A DNA stretch of 64,000 bases from Lumnitzera littorea (GCA_024138015.1 JAMXBB010000010.1:6454262-6518261), one strand, 5' to 3'. Numbered from the stretch's first letter, positions 46,770-58,858 are shown. The notes: generated by a model from the sequence alone, not told the origin. Made by a program: numbers and translations.

Positions 46770-48600
46770 TTGGAGGTCTTGGAGTTGTACATGAGTAAAA
46801 GGACCAGTAATTGGCAACTCATCAGTTTCTTAAGGTTGTTGAAGATTTTCCCTCAAATGTTGGCCCTTTTCTTGATCGGTTATATAGGGTATCAAATCAA
46901 CTACATTAAAAGTAGTAGATATACTATATCTATCAGGCAGCTTTAGCTCATAGGCATTGTCATTGATACGCTCAAGGATCTTAAAAGGTCCATCTGATCT
47001 GGCAGCTTGTTTGTTCTCTTCTTAAGGAAACATTCCTTGCTAAGGTAGACTTAAACAAGGTCTCCGAGGTTGTAAACTACTTATCTACAACCTCGGGTTC
47101 CTTATTCCTTCTACTAGGCTATAGCTTATGCCAGTTATTTGGCAACCTTTTGACACAACTTTTGAAATTCCTTAGCACTCTATAAACTGGATTGACTTTC
47201 CCCTTGTTCGGCTAGGCTGATAACCATATCTAAGGGCAAGTTCGGGTTAAATCCATAAACGACCTCAAAAGGTAACGTCCCTGTTGAGTTGTAAATCGAT
47301 TGGTTGTAAGCGAACTCAATGACAGGAAGGCATATGTCCCAATTGTGTAAGTTCTTCCTTACAACTACGTGTAGAAGGTTACCGACTGTCCTGTTTACTA
47401 CCTCGGTCTGGCCATCGGTCTTAGGGTGGTAAGAAGTACTGTACATGAGTTTAGTGTCGAGCTTCTTCCATAGGGTTTTTTAGAAGAAACTTGTGAACTT
47501 CGAATCATGGTCGAATGCAATGCTTCTCAGCAATCCATACAAATGTACAATTTCTTACAAAAAGAGGTTAGTGATACCTAAAGCATCATTAGTTTTATGG
47601 TAGGGAATGAAGTGGCTTATCTTGTTAAACTAGTTGACCACTACCATAATTGAATCACGTCTTCTTGGTATTTAGGGAAAACTGAGCATGAAATCCATGC
47701 TTAGGTCAGTCCATAGGCACTTAGGTATAGGCAATGGTGTGTATTCTCCATATGGCTCTCTCTCCCTTTTACATGTTTACACACCTTGCACCTTTGAAGT
47801 ACTCGGCATACATCCTTCATCATCTCTGGCTAATAGAAATGTTCTTTTAATTTCTTAGCCATCCTCTTTTCTTTGAAATGGCCAGCCATGCCCTTGGCAT
47901 GGGCTTTATGGACGAGTAGTTCTCTTATTGAACCACATGGCACATAAACTTACTTACCCTTCATCAGAAACCCCTAACTCAAATAAAACCTATCTACAAC
48001 ACCTCTAATATTGCACTTAGCCACTAAGGGTCCAAAATATTGGTCGTGCTCATACTGATTGGCTAGGGTGTCGAATCCAAGCACCTTGGCTTGCATGGTT
48101 GTAATAAGGGTATGATAACGAGAAAGAGCTTCGGCCACTGTGTTAGCGCTCCCTTTCTTATACTGAATGACGTAGTAGAAAGTTTTTAGAAATTTAACCC
48201 ATTTGGCATGACACCGAGAAAGTTTATGTTGCCTGCGAAGATGCTTGAGAGACTCATGATTCAAGTAGATGATGAATTCTCTCAGCAATAGATAATGCTA
48301 CCAGTTCTGTAGTATTTGGATAAGGGCATAGAACTCCTCATCATAGGCCAAGTAATTCAGGGTAGTACCTCTGAGTTTTTCACTAAAGTAGGCAATTGGT
48401 CAGCGCTCCTACATAAGGATAGCACCAATGCCGACACCAGATATATCACTTTCAACCTTAAAAACTTTCTCAAAATCTAGTTGGGTGAGTATAGGAGCAG
48501 ATGTCAACTTAGACTTTACATCTTCAAAAATCTTTTAAGTTTTCTTCGATCACCTAAACTCAATGTTCTTCTTAGTCAATTCAGTTAATGATGCAGCTAT
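46770..48600 (-). pseudogene. Ty3/gypsy pol, 3' half (RNase H and integrase), host of the nested insertion
   Basis: Minus-strand translation gives, from high to low coordinate: the end of RT and the start of the RNase H connection (IAASLTELTKKNIEFR, 48550-48600); RNase H with FIIYLNHESLKHL and KKGSANTVAEALSR (47974-48288); an integrase zinc-binding remnant (LQRCKVCK); the core with TDLSMDFMLSFP and YHPKTDGQTEVVNRTVGNLL (47180-47446); and a C-terminal block with SYELKLP and TTFNVVDL (near 46900). It continues upstream at 54947-55740 across the nested element. Stops and frameshifts are frequent. Typical of Tekay/Reina-like chromovirus pol, although no chromodomain is readable. Confidence 0.82.
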
Positions 48601-49347
48601 TGATAGGGATCAAGGACCGATTACATGCTCTCGAGCCCGAGGGCTCTCTTAAGTGGTTCGTTGAGCTGTCCGAGGTGAGTTAAGCACCGAAGAGCAGTGC
48701 TTACCCCAGTCCAATCTGTCAAGCTACTTTATTCTTCATACTATCCAAGATGTTGTCGAGGTGATCAATCAACATGCCGAGCCGAGTGCCAAATCAGAGT
48801 ACAGCAATCTCCATTGTATCGAAGCTAACCAAGACTATTAGGAGCCGACCCTCTGAGGCTAACCCAAGGTGAACTATCCTTGAACCAACTACAGTCTAAC
48901 CCTTTTTGACGTCGAACAAGCTTAAACAGAGGCTTACCCCTGCTCGTACCATAATACTGTTAGAATTATAGTAATAACGTACATGCACTGTCCTTACTGA
49001 CAACCATACTGTCCTTTCTAATAAACGACATTCGTTGCGCATGATTGTGTCTCCCTGTATAGTAATTTCCTTTTTATTTAGCAAATGGGAATTCATTTTT
49101 TGTAATTATTTGTAACATAGAACTTTCCCTAACAGGGTATTATAAATAGTCACATAATGTAACAGCTACAAAAAGATATACAGAAGAATCACTGGACTTT
49201 TTATCTTCTCTTGAGCTAAGTGTCTTCTTGCTCTTGAGCTACTCTTATCTAGCCTATTCAAGGGTGGACTAGTGGCGAATGACCTCCGGCCACATTTGTG
49301 CATAATATTAAGGGCGACTTGAGCTCGTGTGAGGAGTTTGTGCTTCA
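48601..49347 (+). repeat. 5' LTR of the nested gypsy
   Basis: 747 bases, TG...CA. Contains TATAAATA at 49141-49148, the likely promoter of the element. It is followed directly by TATCAAAGCTTAG (49348), a decayed match to the initiator-Met tRNA primer site TGGTATCAGAGC. Confidence 0.85.
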
Positions 49348-49561
49348 TATCAAAGCTTAGCTACGTTTGAAGCTGGATTTTGCTACTGTGTTCTTTTAAT
49401 AGTTTGTTACTACTCTCATGTGATAGTGGTTCTATTGTTAGCTTTGAATTTTAGTAGTGAGAAGTGTTTTGTACTCTATTTTCCCCTGTTTTTATGACAC
49501 TAAAACAGAGTGTGGTTGACTTTGTGTTTGTTGTGAAGTTGTCATTGTAAAGTAAACATTA

Positions 49562-52500
49562 ATGTCGGATTCAAGTGTGCAAGAGACTTTGGAAAACCAA
49601 GAAAGTGGTACTCAACATGGTTAAGGATAGGAATGAAGCTTCTCACCTCAGTTAGTGGGTGACCGCTTGGATAGGCTTACCAATTTGATAGCTAGTTTAG
49701 TGATTATCATCTAAGAAGATAGATAATGAGTTAGAAATAACCCCACGAGGGAACGTGAACAACAAGGCCGAGGCAATAGTCAGTTTGGCCAAGATAACAC
49801 CCTAGCTTGACCTCTTTGAGCTGAAGGAATTGGTAGGGACATTAGATGAAGACTAACTCTTGAAGAGATTGAGAAAGAAGTAGAGGGAGGTGACGAGGTA
49901 GAGGAGTACTATGAACTTAAGGAAAGGAATGTAAGAGCCCTTAGATTTAAGGGATTAAGAATGTGTATTTTGAGTTTCTCCGGAAGTAGTGATGCCGAGG
50001 ACTACCTAGATTACATAGATCAGATTTAAAAGCAGTTTAAATGCTACGAAGTGCTTGAAAATGCAAAGGTTAGGCTAGGTTGTGTTAGAGTTCATTGGCT
50101 ATGCTGCCTTTTGGTGGAAGAACTTGCAAGCCACCAAAAGAAGGGAAGGAGAACAAGAGATTAGGAGTTAGGATGATATGAAGAGAGTTATGCGAAGAAG
50201 GTTCGTGTTGAGCTATTATTTGCAAGATGCCTTTAAGAGACTGTAAGAACTGAGACAAGGAGGATCGAGTGTGGATGCTTACGTTAAGGAATTCCAAATG
50301 CTAATGATCTGGTTCGAAGTTGTGGAGCCAGAAGATTGAACTGTGTCTTGATTCATTGGCAGTTTGAAGAATGAGATTAGGGATGTCTTAGCCTGGATGT
50401 TAGAATGCTCGATGATGCAATCTAAGCCACCCAAAGGATAGAAAGGCACCGAACAGGAAGATTCTGACCCCCTATCAACCGTCCTAGCAATAGCCGACCT
50501 GTGTGAATGGAATCGAGTAAGGTCACTAAGACTAAACTTGCTCAGATTACCTGAGTAGAGGAAAAGGAACCACCAAGGAAGTTCAAGAAAGGATGAAGTT
50601 TAGGGAGGAAGACGAGTGAGATCAAGTGTTTCAAATGCTAAGCGTTTGGATACATGGCCGCTTAGTGTTCGAACAAGCGAACAATGGTGATCAAAGGTGA
50701 GGTGTCGATCGTTGAGGTTGATAGTACTGATGAAGAAGTAGAAGAGTCGAAGGAGGTTAAATAGACTAAGCTGTTTAAAGAGGAAGTTATCTACAGCGAG
50801 GAAGGAAACTTCATGCCGACTACTCTAGTGTTAAAGAGGACAATGAGTATCAGTCTTGTGCTTGAAGATGAGCAGAGAGAAAATCTCTTCCATATTGGGT
50901 GTAAAGTGAACGAATCACTATGCGTGTTGATCGTTGATTGTGGGAGCTGCACTAATGCAGCCTCTACATTTATGAACCAACAGCTGAAATTGCTAACCAT
51001 GTCCGACCCGAAACCTTATAAGCTTCATTGGCTCGGTGATAGGGGAGCCTTACAAATGAACAAATAGGTGTCTATGCCGATCTGTATAGGCAGGTATCAA
51101 GATGAAGTGCTTTGTGATGTGTAGCCCATGAGTGTGTCCTACCTTTTACTTAGACGACCATGGATATTTGACTAAGCAGTTATATATGATGGTAGGAGGA
51201 AGAAGATTGAAATTGAGTCCTATGACTGCCAAGCAGGTAAAAGTCATGCAGTCCCAACTTAGTCGAACCCTGAAGAAGGAGGCTTTAGTACCGACTCGAG
51301 CCAAACTGAAAAGAGAAATGGAGTTGTAGGGACCGACTTATCTACTTATCAGGAGGATTCTAGAGATGAGACTCGGGGAGGAAGAGCTACCAACCGAGGT
51401 AAAAACCTTACTGGAGGACTTTGTCAACCTGTTTCCAGAGGAGTTATTAGAGGGTCTACCTCTAATCCGAGGCGTCGAGCATGCAATTGACATGTAGCCA
51501 GGAGTTGCACTGCCAAACAAGCCGGCTTATAGGTTGAACCTTGAACATGTTGCCGAACTATAGAGGTAAGTAAACAACCTCATGAAGAAAGGGTATATGT
51601 GCGAGTCCTTGAGCTCTTATACTGTACCGGCCCTATTAGTGCCGAATAAGGATGGTTCTTAAAGGATGTGTATGGATAGTTGAGCCATCAATCGAATCTC
51701 CATTAAGTATAAGTATCCCATACCCAGGCTTGATGATATGTTAGATGAGTTAAGTGGAGCAAAAGTATTCTCTAAGATTGATCTCAAATCTGGATATCAT
51801 CAGATCCGAATACATGAAGGAGATGAGTGGAAAACCGCATTCAAGACATGACATGGTTTATATGAGTGGCTTATAATGCCATTTAGACTATCCAATGCGT
51901 CGAGCACATTCATGCGACTTATGAATCATGTGCTTTGAGAATTACTGGGAAGGTTTGTCGTGGTTTATTTTGATAACATTCAAGTGTATAGTCCTGACCT
52001 GGAGACTCATCGAGAACATCTCTAACAAGTGCTTACGAAACTTCAAGCTGAACAACTTTATGCTAATCTGAAGAAGTGTGACTTTTGTTATTTTGAGGTG
52101 ATCTTCTTAGGATTTGTTGTGAGCGGAGGTAGCATTCGAGTCGATGAAGAGAAGATAAGAGCGATCATAGAATAACCTGAGCAGACCTGATTTGTCGATG
52201 TGAGAAGTTTCTACGACCTGGTGTCATTCTATCGCCGATTCATCAAGAACTTCAGTACGATTGCGGCCCTACTCACTGAACTCTCAAAGAAGAATATTGA
52301 ATTCAGATGGGGTGAGAAAAAGATGAGGAGTTTTGAGGAAGTGAAAGAGAGGCTAACTACAGCCTCTATCTTAGCTCTACCGAGATTCGACAAGATATTT
52401 GAAGTAGAATGTAATGCATCCAGACTAGGTATAGGTGTTATACTGATGAAAGAAGGCTGACCAATCGCTTACTTTAGTGAGAAACTTCGAGGAGTCACAC

Positions 52501-54039
52501 TCAACTACTCCATTTACGACAAAGAGTTATACTCCTTAATCCGAGCCCTAATGGTGTAACAACATTATCTACTACCCAAGGAATTTGTAATCTACACTAA
52601 TCATGAATCCTTGAGATATCTGAAGAGCCAACCAAAGTTTTCCTGGAGATAAGCCAAGTAGGTTGAATTCATGGAAGGTTTTTCTTATGTCGTAAAATAC
52701 AAGAACGGAAAAAACAATGTAGTGGCCGATGCCCTATCAAGATGACATACCCTCCTGATTGAGTTGTAGATGAGGTTACTTGGTTTTTCAAACATCAAGA
52801 ATTTGTATGCCAAGGACCTACACTTTGGTCCTATTTACACCCGTTGTGAGGAAGGATGGACACTAGACGACTATTACAGGGAGGATGGATATTTATTCAA
52901 GACGAGGAGCTATATATCCCAACCTGCTCCACACGAGAACTGCTAGTGCGCGAGGCACATGGAGGGGGATTGACAGCACACTTTGGCTAGTGCCAAACTT
53001 ATAAGGTATTATCCTTCAAATTTTTTTGGCTAAGGATGAAGAGAGATGTCCGGTCCATGCTAGAAAAGTGTATGACTTGCCAAAAAGCGAAGAGTTGAGC
53101 TAAGCAAGGACACTATCAACCCTTGTCAACCCCAACCAAACCATAGTCCGAGTTGAGTTTGGACTTCATGTTAGGATTGCCAAGGACGTCCCAAGGGAAG
53201 GACTCTATCATAGTGGTTGTGGATCAATTTAGCAAGATGGCACATTTCGTGCCTTATTCCAAAACTAACGATGCTTCGGCTATCTTTTTTCTTTTCTTAT
53301 AGGAAGTAATCAAGTTGCATGGAATTCCTAAGACCAATGTTTCAGACCGAAACCCCAAGTTTATGAGCTACTTTTGGAGGATGTTATGGCGGTGAACGGG
53401 AACCAAGTTGCTGTATAGGATGTCTTGCCACTTACAGACCGATGGACAGACTGAAGTTGTCAACAAAACCGTAGGAACTTTGCTATGAGTTGCTATCGGA
53501 CGAAACATGGTCGATTGGGATTTGTGCTTACCAATCATTGAGTTTGCATACAATAAGACCACCTACAATGTAATAAGCATGTCTCCATTTAAGATCGCCT
53601 ATAAGTTTAACCTTGAATTGCCATTGGACTAAGTACCCCAGCTGATGCTTGATGAAGACTGGCTAGTTGTCAAGAGAGTTGAGGCCATCAAAGCTATGCA
53701 CCAAAAGGTTATAGAGCAATTGGGTCGAGCTGCTATTAAGCTTGAGAAACGAAGCTGAGGATGGAGGAAGAGGGAATTTCAACTAGGCAATTTGGTTAAG
53801 ATACACCTTAGCAAGGAACGATTCCTAAACTTAGGGAAGAGTAAGTTGTCTCCTAAAGCCGACGGACCTTTCAGAATGCTTGAAAAGATCAATTCTAACA
53901 CTTACAGGATTGACTTACTTGAAGGATATGGAGCCTTAGACTCCTTTAACATTGTTGATCTCTAACCTTACACTCTCGAGGACAAACAACCAGGAATTGA
54001 ACCAGATTTGATCCCAAATCTCAAACAACCCGAAGGAGA
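49562..54039 (+). pseudogene. Degenerate gag-pol of the nested gypsy element
   Basis: Starts MSDSSVQETLEN. Gag (about 49960-50420) shows SGSSDAEDYLDYID, then MKRVMRRRFVLSYYLQDAF and a SVDAYVKEFQMLM segment, with frameshifts. A CCHC remnant (KCFKC) is near 50627. Protease near 50933 has VDCGSCTN where DSG is expected. RT (51580-52150) has the polymerase box as YFDN (51966-51977) instead of YFDD. The RNase H connection FYRRFIKNFST is near 52227 and RNase H reaches ADALSR near 52740. The integrase core (53150-53600) has LSLDFMLGLPRTSQGKDS and LQTDGQTEVVNKTVGTLL. The C-terminal NTYRIDLLEG is near 53900. More than twenty stops; not active. Confidence 0.85.
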
Positions 54040-54811
54040 TGATAGGGATCAAAGACCAATTACATGCTCCCAAGCCCGAGGGCTCTCTTAAGTGGTTCAT
54101 TAAGCTGTCCCAAGTGAGTTAAGCGCTGAGGATTAGTACTTACCTCAGTTTAATTTGCAGAGCTACTTTGCTCTCCATGCTATCCAAGATGTTGCCGAGG
54201 TGATCAACTAGCATGCTGAGTCGAACCTTCTACTAAACTATAGTCTAAGCGCCAAATCTGAGTATAGTAATCTCAATTGTGTTGAGGCCAACCAAGATTG
54301 TTATGAGCCAACCCATCAAGGCCATCCCAAGGTAAGCCGTCCCTGAACTAACTACAGTCCAACCCTTTTTGATGCTGAATAGGCCTGAATAAAGGCTTAC
54401 CCCTGCTCGGACCACAATACTATCAGAATCACAGTAATAACATGTGCGCACTGTCCTTACTAACAACCGTATTGTCCTTTCTAACAAACAACGTTCACTG
54501 CATACGATTTTGTGTCTCCCTATATAGTAATTTCCTTTTTATTTAGCAAATAGGACTTTATTTTTTCTAATTATTTGTAACATAGAACTTACCCTAATAG
54601 GGTACTATAAATAGTCACATAATGTAATAGCCGCAAAAAGATATACAGAAAAATACTAGACTTTTTACTTTCTCTTAGACTAAGTGTCCTCTTGCTCTTG
54701 AGTTACTCTTATCTAGCTCATTCGAGCGTGGACTAATGGTAAGTGACTTTCGACCACACTTGTACATCATATTAAGTGTAACTTGAGCTCATGTGAGGCG
54801 TTAGTGCATCA
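54040..54811 (+). repeat. 3' LTR of the nested gypsy
   Basis: 772 bases, TG...CA, collinear with the 5' LTR, including TATAAATA at 54606-54613. It has about 25 extra bases near 54225-54250. A purine-rich stretch (GAAGGAGA) precedes it as the polypurine tract. Confidence 0.85.
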
Positions 54812-54946
54812 TATTCAGCGTCGGTGTACGGGAACCCTTGCTTTCCCTCAACTATCATTTACTTTTCAAGTCATTTTATGGCTTGGACCCACCCCTTTGG
54901 TTATGCGTGATATTAGGTTTGTATGTTCATCTATGAGTCCATATTA
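54812..54946. other. Extra 135 bases between the 3' LTR and the resumed host element
   Basis: Not part of the 5' LTR and not part of the interrupted pol frame. It begins TTCAGCGTCGGTGTACGGGA after TA, which resembles the post-LTR motif seen at 44602-44620 in the gag-only element. It may be a leftover from recombination with a related element. Confidence 0.6.
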
Positions 54947-55740
54947 GTTATGGAACTAAAGTTCTAAATAAAACTCTAATAGAACAAAGCTAAAGTGTGG
55001 AAGCTCCTAGCTTTAGCAGTGCTAGTCAACGTAGGCCACTCAAGTAGTTTTGACTTTTTCGTCATCAACTCGAACTTCTTTCCCTAAGACAACATATTTG
55101 AGGAATATAACCTCACTTTGACAAAACACACATTTCTTCAAGTTGCCAAATAATCCTTGACATAGAAGATGTCGAACACCGATCTTAAATGTGCGACATG
55201 AGTGATGAGGTCAAAGCTATAGACCAGAATGTCGTCAAAGTAGACCATAACACACTTGCCAATCAATGTTCTAAGCACATGATTCATTAGCCGCATAAAT
55301 GTACTTGGTGCATTAGTTAGGCCAAACAGCATTACCATCCATTCGAACATGCCAGCTTTTGTCTTAAAAGTCATCTTCCATTCATCTCTAGGCCTCATTT
55401 GTAGTTAGTGGTAGCTACTTTCCAGATCAATCTTTGAAATGATGTGGGCACCATGCAACTCATCGAGCATATCATCTAACCATAGGATCGGGTATCGGTA
55501 CTTAATAGTAATTTTATTGATGGCACGGCTATCAATGCACATTCTCCATGACTTATCTTTCTTGGGTATTAACACGATTGATACAGCACATAGGCTCATA
55601 CTCTTTCAAATGTATCCGCAGTTTACCAACTCATCTAATTGTTTCTTGAGCTTGGCTGCTTGTTCAGGATTGAGCTTGTAAGCGAGTCGGTTCGATAAGG
55701 TAGCTCTAGTTTGGAGGTTGATGCAATGCTCAATACCTCT
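54947..55740 (-). pseudogene. Ty3/gypsy pol, 5' half (reverse transcriptase) of the interrupted element
   Basis: Minus-strand RT fragments in order: LPPLRGIEH, NPEQAAKLKKQLDELV, IVLIPKKDKSWRMCIDSRAI (55405-55599), KMTFKTKAGMFEWMVMLFGL, NAPSTFMRLMNHVL, and the catalytic VYFDDILVYS (about 55218-55248; both aspartates kept), then LKKCVFCQSEVIFLKY. The frame reaches the connection region at 54952, where the nested insertion cuts it; it resumes at 48600. Upstream (higher coordinate) the frame ends abruptly at a tandem array starting about 55754, so protease and gag are missing. Confidence 0.83.
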
Positions 55741-55753
55741 TAACGGAGGTAAA

Positions 55754-56240
55754 CCTAAGTTAGTCAGCTTAAAGGAGCACTTCTAAGTTATCAAATCAAT
55801 TTCCAATTTAGGATTGCTAGTCCACCAAAGACGCTCCCGCCTAGATTAGTTAGCTCAAAGGAGCACTTCTAGGTCTTTCAAATTGATTTCCAATTTAGGG
55901 TTGTTAGTTCACTAAAGATGTTCTCGCTTAGGTTAGTTAGCTCAAAGGAGTGCTTTTAGCTCTTTTAAATTGATTTCTAATTTAGGGTTACTAGTTCCTT
56001 AAAAATGCTCTTGCCTAGGTTAGTCAGCTTAGAGAAGCACAACTGGGTTTTCAAATTGATTTCCAATTTAGGGTTTGTAGTCCTTTAGAGATACTCCTGT
56101 TTAGGTTAGTTAGCTTAAAGGAGCATTACTAAGTCTTTTAAATCAATTTTCGATTTAGAACTATTAGTCTCCTAAAGATGCTCTCCCTTAGGTTTTGTCA
56201 GCTCAGAAGAGCACAACCAAGTATTCAAGCCGATCTCTCT
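55754..56240. repeat. Tandem array, about 5.6 copies of an 86-87 bp unit
   Basis: Units begin near 55754, 55840, 55927, 56014, 56100 and 56187. Each carries TTAGTTAGCT(C/T)AAAGGAGCAC, then AAATTGATTTCCAATTTAGGG, then a CTAAAGATGCTC block, with perhaps 10-20% divergence. The array abuts the RT fragment directly. There is no coding. It looks like a minisatellite or small satellite seed. Confidence 0.88.
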
Positions 56241-57599
56241 AAACCAGCTTTTAGGGTGCTACACTCTTCTAAACCCACTATTATGTCTTGGCTAGCTCTT
56301 AGAGCATCTTCTCTCTTTCATTTCACTGCTCACCAAATCCCTAGCAAATTAAGCCTAAGATAACTAGTTACTTATAGTGCTTTTCAAGGTAATTTCTCCT
56401 TTAGGGTAAAAATAGTGTTTTGTTTTATCTTTGTGGTAGAGTTTTATTTAAACTCTACCACAAAGAAGGTAATTGTAGATGTTTCATTTTTGCCTCCCTA
56501 TTATTTTATAATAAGATGAATGGTCTAAATTTAGAAAAATATAAAAAATAGAAAATTTATAAAAATGAAAAAAAATACAAAAAATAGAAAATTAAAAAAA
56601 ATGACAAAAAATAGAAAATTAAAAAAAATCAAAAAAAGTAGAAAATTTATGAAAATGCAAAAATAATAATAATAAGAGAAGAAATTTTTAGTTTAAATAG
56701 AATAGGATTTTTTTTTTTATATTCATCTCTAATGTAATTGTAACAAAAAAAAAAAGAGAGAAAGAACAAGAAGAAAAAAATAAATAAATAACTTAGGTTT
56801 ATTTTTGTATAATAAGAAAATAAAGAATAAAAAGAAAGGAAATAAAAAATAATAATAAATGGAAAAATAAAATAAAATGGATAAAGAAATAAAATGAATT
56901 TTACCACTTAGAAAATCATTTTTTAATAGAAACAAAATAAACTTGACCTTTTTCAAAATTAAGGCCTTTATTAGAATTTTCAAAATAAACCAAACTATAA
57001 GACTTTTTAGAAATTTTCTTTAAATTAACTCAAACTAGGTTAAAAACGTAAATCCGACAATTTTAGAAACTAAAATCATCTTACTCGCTTAAAATTTTTA
57101 TAAAAAAGAACTACGTACGTTTGATTTCAATTAGTAGGCACGTAAGCATTTTTGGGATGACTAAAAAAAGAAAAAAAATTAGTTTTTCTTTTCCATTTTC
57201 TAAACTTAAATTACTCAATTCAGTAAAAATAAAAACCAATTTATTTAATGTTGATTTTTGTTCTAAAAGGTGATTTCAAGAATTAAATATAAATTAGAAA
57301 AGTTGATAATACTTGAAAGGGTTTAAAAAAATAGCCCTTGGCTCAATTTCTAGTTTTTTAAAAATCCTTTTCTAAAAATTGGGTTTTCTTATGTGAACCA
57401 ATGTACAGATTAAAACCAAATCTACTCATTTAGTTTTGACTTAAACCATTCTTCGACTCAAGTCAAGTAGCGACTCTAAGCATTTATAAAGTTTAAAGCT
57501 TTAGTTTTTCTTAAGCCTTAGTTGAGAATCAATATTAAACGGATACAGTTTAATATTGATTGGGTTAAGGAAGACTTATAAAAATCAAGAAAAATTAGG
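56241..57599. other. AT-rich low-complexity spacer
   Basis: Contains A-rich simple sequence (56520-56900) with imperfect AAAATAGAAAATT repeats. No gene. Confidence 0.5.
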
Positions 57600-58858
57600 C
57601 TCAATAATAAGAAGTTCATCTACACTATTCCAAAAGAGAAAGGTGAACGTATGTTCAAACTTTTAGGAAGAGGAAGAGGACAATGGAGAAGCAAGGTTAT
57701 AGAAGAGCTTAGATTATCTTTGTATTTAGGTGTAACATTACATTGTAATAAAATATTGATAAAATGCCCAAACACAAATTTAAGCAAGATTATAAGTCGA
57801 GTTGATTTCAAAATGACAAATTGTTAGTAAAGTTTTAAGCTTTTTAACAAAATTGGCAGAAACTTAGGTTTTTGATATGTAAATTAAGGGTTTCCATCCC
57901 TTTAGATCTAAAGAATAGCCACGATACAGGTCGATTTAATCTCATAGGGAGCTACTTGCTTTCAAGCTTTAATTCATGTTGAGGGTAGACCTATTCACCA
58001 GGCTAGGTTGGCTTGAAATCTACCCTGAACCGCCAGTTTACAGGTCGACAAAAAAGTTAATCGGGTTTGACCCTTAAGGGGATGAGTCTAGACCAATTAG
58101 CTTGAATCAATAGTTCAAGGGTCGATTTAATAACCCTTGAATCATATGATTTATTTTATTTTATTTTTTTCGAATTTTCCTTAATTATTATAAATAATTT
58201 ATGAACTTTCGTTTTTTTTTTTTCTGACTAAATGTAAAATTTTATATCGTTGCTCATGAATAAAAAAATTTATTTTTGTTTTAATTTTTTTTCAATCTCA
58301 AAATAATTCGTTTAAAATGTATGAATGTAAATATGGATGTTATATTATATATATTTATATAATATATAATATATAGTATATTAATTATTATATATTACAT
58401 ATACCTTATACTTGTTTGCACTTATAATATAGTATATTTGGATTATATACATAATATATTATATATATATATATATTTTAAAAATTTTTAAGATTAACTT
58501 GACCTTAAACCGGCGGGTTGAACTGCCGGTTTAAGGGCAGTTTGGTCTACCTGTTTAGTGACTCGCTAACTTGGCAAGTTGTTATAGTTAAATTGCTTAG
58601 GCCCTTAAAACTCGATGATTCAACAGTTGGTTCAAGTTGATTTTAGGTCAATTCATAATTCAAAACTGGCCCTTATATATGTATATAATTTTCGTTGGTT
58701 AATTTGGGGCTTGACATACTAATTTTTTTTACTTTATTTACTTTTACTAGGATGAAAGGGCTTTTTCACCAAGCACTATAAAGGACGTAACTGTGCTAAT
58801 GGAAAATTGGATGGAATATGACGAAGTTAAACATAGGTTCGTTATTTATCACAAAAAA
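57600..58858 (-). mobile_element. TIR element copy B (inverted relative to 30500-31370; truncated and interrupted)
   Basis: Reverse complement matches copy A: the TIR at about 58785-58858, then the segment with CAACATGAATT, then the interior with CATTGT(A/C) and the conserved short frame (57620-57811). The opposite TIR is missing: similarity stops near 57600. About 700 bases (57986-58688) are absent from copy A at the same place and form a separate insertion. Confidence 0.72.
57986..58688. mobile_element. hAT-like MITE inserted into TIR element copy B
   Basis: Recognised by comparison with copy A, where the flanks CATGTTGAGGG and TTTCGTTGG are only about seven bases apart. It begins TAGACCTATTCACC, like the end of the hAT at 22011. 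The right end, reverse complemented, carries GGGCCAGTTTTGAATT. Subterminal G/C-rich repeats (GGTTGAACTGCCGGTTTAAG) are typical. The target duplication is not clear, and the right border is uncertain within an AT repeat. Confidence 0.6.

Larger units (their letters stand above)
48601..54811 (+). mobile_element. Nested Ty3/gypsy retrotransposon with two LTRs (6.2 kb)
   Basis: LTRs at 48601-49347 and 54040-54811 begin TGATAGGGATCAA and end in CA. They flank a PBS-like site, gag, protease, RT, RNase H and integrase on the plus strand. The element interrupts a minus-strand gypsy pol whose reading resumes at 54947. Target duplications are GCTAT (48596-48600) and GTTAT (54947-54951), but 135 bases (54812-54946) lie between the 3' LTR end and the right duplication. 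The LTRs differ visibly, mostly by transitions, plus a roughly 25-base indel, so the insertion is old. Confidence 0.88.

Noticed and set aside
48601..54811. Endogenous pararetrovirus
   Set aside because: The domain order protease-RT-RNase H-integrase between two LTRs is that of a Ty3/gypsy retrotransposon; pararetroviruses lack integrase and LTRs.
56647..56983. Two overlapping Phe/Leu/Ile-rich minus-strand frames resembling membrane proteins
   Set aside because: Complement of A-rich low-complexity DNA; the hydrophobic composition follows from the T-rich strand.
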